Shown: positions 58,619 to 64,000 of the stretch, piece after piece
How positions within the stretch are numbered: position 1 is the first letter of the stretch
Layout: each line of letters starts with the position of its first letter
Notes under the pieces: model-generated
Database searches by the model: none
Seen by the model: the letters and a program-made list of their open reading frames with translations, nothing else
Told to the model about the DNA's origin: nothing
Assembly (NCBI GenBank): GCA_050012675.1
Contig: JBEKGS010000006.1
Coordinates: forward strand, 170,894 to 234,893
Direction of reading: 5' to 3'
Length of the DNA: 64,000 bases
DNA from: Fen-455 sp050012675
GTDB taxonomy: Bacteria > Actinomycetota > Acidimicrobiia > Acidimicrobiales > Bog-793
Translations under genes and position numbers: made by a program

Positions 58619-61495
58619 TCACTGCGGAGCGACGCGCCGTTCCGGTTCAAGGACGGGACCGGCAGAGGGAGAGGACTCCTGCGGTTCGGCCGGGACCTCC
58701 GGGCGCCGGGACGAGGCGGCCGCCGCGAGCCCGAGGGCGATGATCGCCGCGACGCCCAGTCCCGATGCCCCGAGCCCGGCTCGAAGCCCCGGGGACTCGT
58801 AGCTGAAGGTGACCAGTGTCGTTCCCGCCGGCACTTCGAACGACTGCACGAGGCCGTCGCGCTCAAGCGAGATCGCAGACGAGCGCCCGTCATGGACCCC
58901 GGTGGCCCTCCAGCCCGGGATGTCGGCCACGGCTCTTCCGACCCTCGCCGGCCTCGCCGAGCTGACGGCGACCTCCTCGGTCGCCGTCCAGGGCGACGAG
59001 CTGACAACGCGGACACGAAGGGCGCCTCCGCCGGTCCCGGTCCGGCCCGCGAGGAAGAACGGGCCGAGGGCCCTTTCGTTCGTGAAGGCCGCGAAGGGCC
59101 CGATCGTCCCGGACGCCGTCCAGTGCGGAGCCGTGAGGTAAGCGGAGAGGGGGCCGTCGAGGCCGTAGGAGGAGCCGTCCCGGGCCGTCACGGCTAAGGA
59201 GGCGATCCGGACCGGGGCAACGAACGGGTTCCGCGTCGAAACTCCGACCGAGGCGACCCCCGTGGGGAAATTGGCCACGACGGTCTCGCTGCCCGGTGCG
59301 CCGAGGACGACCCGCACCGTCGTGGGGGATTGTTTCCCACCGTTCGCCGAGACGAGGCGTAGCTCACGCCCGATCTCGGCCAGCGAGCCCGTTGGCAACC
59401 GCGAGTCGGAGAGCCTCACCGTCACGCTCCGGGTGTCGAGCGCGCGCCCGAACCACCGCGTCGCCGCCTCGCCGGGCCGCAGGGTGGTCGGCGAGGCGAC
59501 AGGCCCCACTCCGGCGAGCGGGGGGCCGCCGAGGCCCGGCAGCGTGGCGGTCGCGGGCTGGAACACCTGGGAAGAAGACCGGGGAACCGAGAGCTCGTCG
59601 GGGACCGTCAGCAGCACACGCACGTCGAGGGAGTCGAACACCCCCGTGGCGAGCGCGGCGGGGTCGAGGTCATCTTGGGTGTGGGTCCCGGTCGCGTCCG
59701 CGTAAGGCCCCCAGGTGAGCGAACCGTACCCCTGGGCGCTCGCGAGGCCCATGACGACATTGGAGTCAGGCGATCCGACGTCGTTGAGGGCCACGCCGCC
59801 GGAGCGGGCGGGATCGACGATCAGGTAGCGACCTCCGGATCCGAGCCTCACGGCGAGCTGTGCCTGAAGCGGGCTTTGCGTGTCGAGCGCCTGCGCGCGC
59901 ACCGGTGCCAGCGAGGACTGGTTGGCGGTGAACAAGATCAGTTCGGCGATCACCAGAGCCGATATGGCCGACGCCAGCCGGCGACGCGGCCAACTGGGCC
60001 CGAGGACCACGATGGCGCTCGCGGCCAGGGCCGTGAGGGCGGTCACGGCGAGATAAGGGGCGACGGCCGATAGCGACCAGCGCGAGCCCGCCAGGGCGTG
60101 GAGGAGCCCGCCGTAAGGCTTGTCGGACAAGGCCGTGGCGGCCACGAGACCAAGCACGACGACAGGGACCACCAGTCCGCCCGCGACACCGAGCCGCCTC
60201 GGGCGACCGGGCCTCGAGGCGAGCTGGTCCTCGACCCAGTGCCCCAACAGCATGGACGACGCCAGCGAGAACAAGATGAGCGCCCGGCTCGGCAGCCGCT
60301 GATCGCCCACGACCGGCATATGGACGAGAAGGTGCTCGAGCGCGGTGTGGGACCCGAGGGCCAACAGCAGGCCGATGCCCCCGACGAGGTACCAGACGCG
60401 CCAGCGCCGGGCGTGGCCGCAACGCCATCTTCCCAGGAGCGTCACGATGGCGACGAAGGAGAGGATGCCGCAGTAGGCGTCCAGTTCGGAAAGGTTGTAG
60501 GGCCCGGTGTACGCCTCGAGACCGATGGGGCCTCCGCCCAGGATGTGCGGAACCACCGACACGAGGAGCTCGGCCGGCGAGACCGAGCCCGAGGAGGCGA
60601 ACGCGAGGCTGACGTGCGCGCGTTCGGTCACCGCGAGGAACTCCGCGGTCGGGACCCACTGGACGGCGCTGGCCGCCAGGCCGGCCGCGCCACCGGCACC
60701 GGCCCAGGCGAGGCGGGCGAGTCCCCCGGGCCGATCGGTGGCCAGGAGGTGGCATCCGTAGACGACGACGGCCACGAACGTGTCGATCACGATGTCGGGG
60801 CTCCCGGACAATCCGATGCAGGCGACGGCGGCTGCAAGCACGAGCGCCCAGGCTGGTCGTCGCCGGGGTTCGCCACGGGCGATCCCGTCCAGGCCGACCA
60901 GGCACCAGACGAGCGACGACGAGGCGGACACGAAATCGATGTGGACGATCTGGGACGACACGAAGCCGCCGAACCCGAAGCTGGCGCCGCCGAGCGCGGC
61001 CGCTAGCGTCCTGCAGCCGTTGCGGCGCAGCAGCACGAACGCGCCGATTGCCCCGGCCGCGAGCGTCAGTGCCTCCGCCAGCACCCAGGCGCTCAGGTGG
61101 GGGAGGAACGCGAACACCAGCGTGCTCGGGAGCAACGCGTGCGCGCTCGCCCCCGCCAAGAGGGGAGTCCCCGACCAGAGATACGGGTCGTACACCGGGA
61201 GATGGCCGTGGGCGATGAACTGGCCCGACAGCACAGACAGCGGGTAGTTCTGCGTCAGGTCGTCGCCGGTGATCAACGGATAGCCGGCGAGGGCGGGCAC
61301 GCTCAGCACGATCAAGGGGATGCCGAAGAACAGCGCGACGACGAGGGCGTCCCGCCGCGCGAGCCGGCCGGGCTTGCAGGCCCCGGTCTCGACTGCCCGG
61401 GCAGGTTCCGGCTCGGCGAGACCCCCACCATGCCGGTCGTCGGTCCTGAGCACGGGTCCGACCGTAGCCAATTCCTGCTCGTGTGCCCGTGTCAT
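58619..61495 (-). CDS. YfhO-like multi-spanning membrane protein (GT-C-type glycosyltransferase fold)
   Basis: 958 residues from the ATG at 61495, which has GGGAG upstream. A 60-residue N-terminal tail is followed by about twelve membrane helices, an early acidic loop GYPLITGDDLTQNYPLSVLS (the D-D-x-x-x-N/Q motif of YfhO proteins), and FGGFVSSQIVHIDF. A large extracytoplasmic domain of about 380 residues follows with beta-rich character, then one last helix near the C-terminus. YfhO of Gram-positive bacteria glycosylates lipoteichoic acid; in an actinobacterium the acceptor would be another envelope polymer. It is divergent from the MptB-like gene. Confidence 0.82.
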   Translation of the reverse strand: MTRAHEQELATVGPVLRTDDRHGGGLAEPEPARAVETGACKPGRLARRDALVVALFFGIPLIVLSVPALAGYPLITGDDLTQNYPLSVLSGQFIAHGHLPVYDPYLWSGTPLLAGASAHALLPSTLVFAFLPHLSAWVLAEALTLAAGAIGAFVLLRRNGCRTLAAALGGASFGFGGFVSSQIVHIDFVSASSSLVWCLVGLDGIARGEPRRRPAWALVLAAAVACIGLSGSPDIVIDTFVAVVVYGCHLLATDRPGGLARLAWAGAGGAAGLAASAVQWVPTAEFLAVTERAHVSLAFASSGSVSPAELLVSVVPHILGGGPIGLEAYTGPYNLSELDAYCGILSFVAIVTLLGRWRCGHARRWRVWYLVGGIGLLLALGSHTALEHLLVHMPVVGDQRLPSRALILFSLASSMLLGHWVEDQLASRPGRPRRLGVAGGLVVPVVVLGLVAATALSDKPYGGLLHALAGSRWSLSAVAPYLAVTALTALAASAIVVLGPSWPRRRLASAISALVIAELILFTANQSSLAPVRAQALDTQSPLQAQLAVRLGSGGRYLIVDPARSGGVALNDVGSPDSNVVMGLASAQGYGSLTWGPYADATGTHTQDDLDPAALATGVFDSLDVRVLLTVPDELSVPRSSSQVFQPATATLPGLGGPPLAGVGPVASPTTLRPGEAATRWFGRALDTRSVTVRLSDSRLPTGSLAEIGRELRLVSANGGKQSPTTVRVVLGAPGSETVVANFPTGVASVGVSTRNPFVAPVRIASLAVTARDGSSYGLDGPLSAYLTAPHWTASGTIGPFAAFTNERALGPFFLAGRTGTGGGALRVRVVSSSPWTATEEVAVSSARPARVGRAVADIPGWRATGVHDGRSSAISLERDGLVQSFEVPAGTTLVTFSYESPGLRAGLGASGLGVAAIIALGLAAAASSRRPEVPAEPQESSPSAGPVLEPERRVAPQ

Positions 61496-61536
61496 GAGCT
61501 CTCCCGCCCTCGCCGCCCGGTCGGGGGGGCCTTGGT

Positions 61537-61542
61537 TAGGAT
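61537..61542 (+). promoter_or_regulatory. -10 box of the mannosyltransferase gene (TAGGAT)
   Basis: TAGGAT ends 32 bases before the GTG at 61575. This would give a leader of about 25 bases with GAGAGG as ribosome site, an example of a leadered gene in this window. It lies in the divergent promoter shared with the YfhO-like gene. Confidence 0.35.
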
Positions 61543-61574
61543 CGCTCCGCATAAGAAGACCGAGAGGACGCGCC

Positions 61575-63302
61575 GTGTCGGCGTCGAGGACCTTGGAGCA
61601 TGATCCCGGGGCGGGAGGTTCCGGGCCCGGCGGTGCTCGGCCCTTGCTTGGCTGGCTGAGCAGGCTGGCCGATGGTGCGCGCCGGCGAGCCGACCGCTGG
61701 GTGGCGTTCGTCGCCCGCATGCGCACGCCGCTCGGCGAGGTGCAGCCCTATGTGCAGGGCGAGACGCCTGTAACCCGGCTCCTGGCGGTGCCGGCGGTCA
61801 TCGGGTTCCTCAGCACCTGCGCCATCGCCTGGGGCGCCTCCCTGCCGAGCTCTCCGTTCACGTGGAAGACGTGCTCTGGCATCGTGCCCGGCTCTATCAC
61901 CATGTGCCACCCGTGGTTCTTCGGCATCCCGGCGCCACCGGTGGTGACCGGCGCGCCCCTGCCTGCGGACAAGAACCTGTTCATCGGTCTCGTGGCCGTC
62001 TACGGGGGCATGGTGGTCATGCTGCAGGCCTGGATCGCCCTCATCCGCATCACGCGACGCCACCGGGGGCTCCCCTTGCGGCCCTTCGCAGCGGTGTTCG
62101 CGGCATGGACGGCTCCTCTGCTCGTCGTGGCGCCGCTTTTCAGCCGCGACTCGTACAGCTACGCCGCCCAGGGCGAGATGATGAGCCGCGGGATCAGCCC
62201 GTACCTGTTCGGGCCGGCCGTGCTCGGCGTGAACGCCTTCTCGGGCCTGGTCGACAAGCTGTGGGCCGACGTGACCTCGCCCTACGGGCCGGTGTTCCTC
62301 TGGATCGCAGGAGTGAACGCCACCGTCGTGCACCATGACGAGCTCCTGGCGGTGGTCGGCTTTCGCCTGCTCGCCCTCGCGGGCGTCGTGATGATCGGGA
62401 TCTTCGTGCCGCGCCTCGCCCGCTCGTACGGGCGCGATCCGTCCGTCGCCTTCGTTCTCGCCGTGCTGAACCCTCTCGTGCTCCTGCACCTTGTGGCCGG
62501 CTCCCACAACGACGCCCTCATGCTCGGCTTACTCGTGGCCGGGCTCTGGGCCGCCCGTCAGCGACGGCCCGTCGTCGGGGTGCTCCTGTGCACGATCGGG
62601 GCGATGATCAAGATCCCGGCCTTCATAGGTGTCGTCTACATCGGCTGGGGCTATCTCGGCGACGAGGTGTCGTGGAAGGCCCGGCTCAGGCCGACCCTCG
62701 CGGCGGTGGGGATGGGTGTCGTCGTCATGGCGGCGGTGTCCGAGATGGTCGGGCTCGGCTGGGGCTGGGTGACGGCACTGGGCAACGGCGCGACGATCAG
62801 GTCCTGGAGCGATCCCCCCGAGATCGTGGGCCAGGCCTTGACAAAGCTGATGGAGCTGGCAGGTCTTGGCGACCATCAGCACTTGCTGTTGAGCGGGGCG
62901 CGCAGCCTCGGGCTCGTGCTTGCGGCGGTCGTCGCGCTGCGCCTTTTGTGGCAGGCGCGGGAGGCGACGGCCGTGCGGGCCATGGGCCTCACGCTGCTCG
63001 CGGTGGTGTTCCTCGGGCCGGCTGTTCAACCGTGGTACGTCGCCTGGGCCATGGTCGTGCTCGGGACGGTGGCCGAGCACCGCCTGAGGGTGCTCGTGAT
63101 AGTGCTCTCGACTGTGGCCTGCTTCCTCGGCTTGCCGGGTGCCGGGTCGCTCGTGGTCCAGTTCGGCGAGGCGAACCAGGTCCTCATCGGCGTCGCCTCC
63201 CTCGCAATGCTCCTCCTGCTCGCCATCCCGCTCGTGATGAGACTGAGAAGGGCGCTCAACACCACCGGGGACGACCAGGTGCCGGCCTTGCCGCGTGCCT
63301 GA
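61575..63302 (+). CDS. Polyprenol-phosphate-mannose-dependent mannosyltransferase, MptB-like (GT-C)
   Basis: About 575 residues and about twelve membrane helices. Family motifs: VAPLFSRDSYSYAAQGEMMS (the catalytic-loop Asp), RGISPYLFGPAVLG, VTSPYGPVFLWIAGVNA, and LVAGSHNDALMLGLLVAGLW, then FLGPAVQPWYVAWAMVVLG. MptA/MptB in corynebacteria and mycobacteria add alpha-1,6-mannose to lipomannan from polyprenol-phosphate-mannose outside the membrane. Start GTG 61575 has GAGAGG upstream; the reading frame extends further upstream but overlaps the divergent gene. Long reading to 61320 is rejected. Confidence 0.83.
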   Translation: MSASRTLEHDPGAGGSGPGGARPLLGWLSRLADGARRRADRWVAFVARMRTPLGEVQPYVQGETPVTRLLAVPAVIGFLSTCAIAWGASLPSSPFTWKTCSGIVPGSITMCHPWFFGIPAPPVVTGAPLPADKNLFIGLVAVYGGMVVMLQAWIALIRITRRHRGLPLRPFAAVFAAWTAPLLVVAPLFSRDSYSYAAQGEMMSRGISPYLFGPAVLGVNAFSGLVDKLWADVTSPYGPVFLWIAGVNATVVHHDELLAVVGFRLLALAGVVMIGIFVPRLARSYGRDPSVAFVLAVLNPLVLLHLVAGSHNDALMLGLLVAGLWAARQRRPVVGVLLCTIGAMIKIPAFIGVVYIGWGYLGDEVSWKARLRPTLAAVGMGVVVMAAVSEMVGLGWGWVTALGNGATIRSWSDPPEIVGQALTKLMELAGLGDHQHLLLSGARSLGLVLAAVVALRLLWQAREATAVRAMGLTLLAVVFLGPAVQPWYVAWAMVVLGTVAEHRLRVLVIVLSTVACFLGLPGAGSLVVQFGEANQVLIGVASLAMLLLLAIPLVMRLRRALNTTGDDQVPALPRA

Positions 63303-63311
63303 GGGTCGCCG

Positions 63312-63806
63312 TCAAAGAAGGCACTGCAGCAGCGCCACGTCCACCCAGCGGCCGAACTTGCGTCCGATCTCCCTCTCGATTCCGATGAGCTCGAAGCCGC
63401 AGGCCTGGTGGAGTGCCACCGAGGCTTGTTGGGTTGCGCTCACGCGGGCGACAACGGAATGGAAACCGTGGTTGCGCGCCATGTCGACGGCCTCGCCGAG
63501 CAGCGCCCGCCCGATGCCGCGGCCCCGATGTGGCTCGGCGACATAGATCGAGTCCTCGACGGCCGTCGCGTAGCCCGGGCGGGGCCGGTAGGGCGAGAGG
63601 GCGGCGAACCCGACGACCTGCCCGCCGTCCTCGGCGACGATGACCGGGTAGACGCCCGAGTGGGCGACCATCCAACTCGCCTGCTCTTCAGGCGTTCGCG
63701 GGACGAGATCGAGCGTGGCGGTCGAGCCGGTCACCTCGATGTTGTAGATGTGACGGATGGCCTCGGCGTCGGCCAGACTCGCTCGGCGGATTTCCACGCG
63801 CTGCAT
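63312..63806 (-). CDS. GNAT N-acetyltransferase, phosphinothricin-acetyltransferase-like
   Basis: 164 residues from the ATG at 63806. VEIRRASLADAEAIRHIYN opens the domain; GFAALSPYRPRPGYATAVED and YVAEPHRGRGIGRALLGEAV form the CoA loop. VVARVSATQQASVALHQACG and FELIGIEREIGRKFGRWVDV close it. The pattern is that of Pat/Bar and related L-amino-acid N-acetyltransferases (YncA/MddA). The natural substrate may be methionine sulfoxide/sulfone-like; resistance is not implied. Confidence 0.88.
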   Translation of the reverse strand: MQRVEIRRASLADAEAIRHIYNIEVTGSTATLDLVPRTPEEQASWMVAHSGVYPVIVAEDGGQVVGFAALSPYRPRPGYATAVEDSIYVAEPHRGRGIGRALLGEAVDMARNHGFHSVVARVSATQQASVALHQACGFELIGIEREIGRKFGRWVDVALLQCLL

Positions 63807-63891
63807 CGTAATGACGCGCCCGCTGGGCTCTCGGGCCTGGCGCGGATATGATCGGCCGTCGCGGCAGCGCCAGGCGAAGACGGCTGGCACC

Positions 63892-63964
63892 GCCCCCTTA
63901 GCTCAGTCGGCAGAGCACAGCCATGGTAAGGCTGGTGTCGTCGGTTCGATTCCGACAGGGGGCT
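63892..63964 (+). tRNA. tRNA-Thr (anticodon GGT)
   Basis: 73 bases. Acceptor GCCCCCT pairs with AGGGGGC. The D stem is GCTC/GAGC, the anticodon stem CAGCC/GGCTG has loop ATGGTAA (anticodon GGT), and the T stem is GTCGG/CCGAC with loop TTCGATT. The 3' CCA is not encoded (T then CCG). Confidence 0.96.
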
Positions 63965-63968
63965 CCGC

Positions 63969-64000
63969 GGCGGCGTAGCTCAGTTGGTAAGAGCACACGG
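63969..64000 (+). tRNA. 5' part of a further tRNA, probably tRNA-Met
   Basis: The acceptor strand GGCGGCG, TA, D arm GCTC-AGTTGGTAA-GAGC and the start ACACGG of the next stem are seen; the anticodon is beyond the edge. The GAGCACACGG string and position four bases after tRNA-Thr match the tRNA-Thr/tRNA-Met pair that precedes rpmG-secE-nusG in many actinobacteria. The identity is therefore inferred. Confidence 0.7.

Noticed and set aside
63312..63806. Phosphinothricin-acetyltransferase similarity as an antibiotic resistance gene
   Set aside because: The family is broad and housekeeping members acetylate methionine derivatives; nothing in the context suggests resistance.
1..64000. Mobile elements, CRISPR arrays, toxin-antitoxin or defence systems
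   Set aside because: No transposase, integrase, Cas, restriction or toxin motifs were seen on either strand, and no regularly spaced repeats were noticed by eye.

Overview
The window is high-GC (roughly two-thirds G+C by eye), densely coded bacterial chromosome from an actinobacterium. Support comes from a mycothiol glycosyltransferase (mshA), nickel superoxide dismutase with its maturation protease, an RsiG-type c-di-GMP-binding protein, the tiny actinobacterial ribosomal proteins bL37 and bS22, and the rex-hemA-hemC-hemD-hemB-hemL gene order. An Acidimicrobiia-like lineage is my best guess, but class level is inference. No phage, IS element, CRISPR array or plasmid gene was seen; this is core chromosome.

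Layout. 1-5.3 kb: a partial sugar-phosphate isomerase, a tandem GNAT, and a probable Mg2+ module. The module has a membrane-less PRC/MgtE-N/CBS sensor upstream of an NRAMP-related transporter whose metal-binding motifs differ from the Mn/Fe type, with a 5' leader that can hide the transporter's ribosome site. 5.4-9.1 kb: a glycosyltransferase, methyltransferase, (alpha/alpha)-barrel protein and convergent second methyltransferase of unknown product. 9.1-15 kb: GDT1-type cation transporter, M1 aminopeptidase, PfkB kinase, GDPD, and the 27-codon bL37 gene. 15.2-20.7 kb: a tightly packed housekeeping run (DUF192, rsmI, metG, tatD, rsmA, ispE). 20.7-25.9 kb: bS22, tRNA-Gln, small conserved proteins, a VKOR/DUF929 disulfide pair, MoaD, and divergent sodN/sodX. 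25.8-29 kb: rsiG homologue, XRE regulator, mshA, proC, BldC-like regulator. 29.3-35.3 kb: rex and the tetrapyrrole genes under a recognisable Rex operator. 35.3-52.2 kb: a menaquinone/geranylgeranyl reductase-type flavoprotein divergent from a complete nuoA-N operon. 52.3-64 kb: a phosphoesterase-like/DUF2156 membrane fusion, acs, a HAD protein, YajQ, tRNA-Tyr, a YfhO-like and an MptB-like envelope glycosylation protein, a GNAT, tRNA-Thr and the start of a further tRNA.

Functionally the centre is a respiration block. Rex would sense NADH/NAD+ and control haem synthesis, complex I oxidises the NADH, and the divergent reductase plausibly modifies its quinone. Many genes have a TAnnnT -10 box only 5-10 nt before the start codon and no Shine-Dalgarno sequence, so leaderless mRNAs are probably common here.
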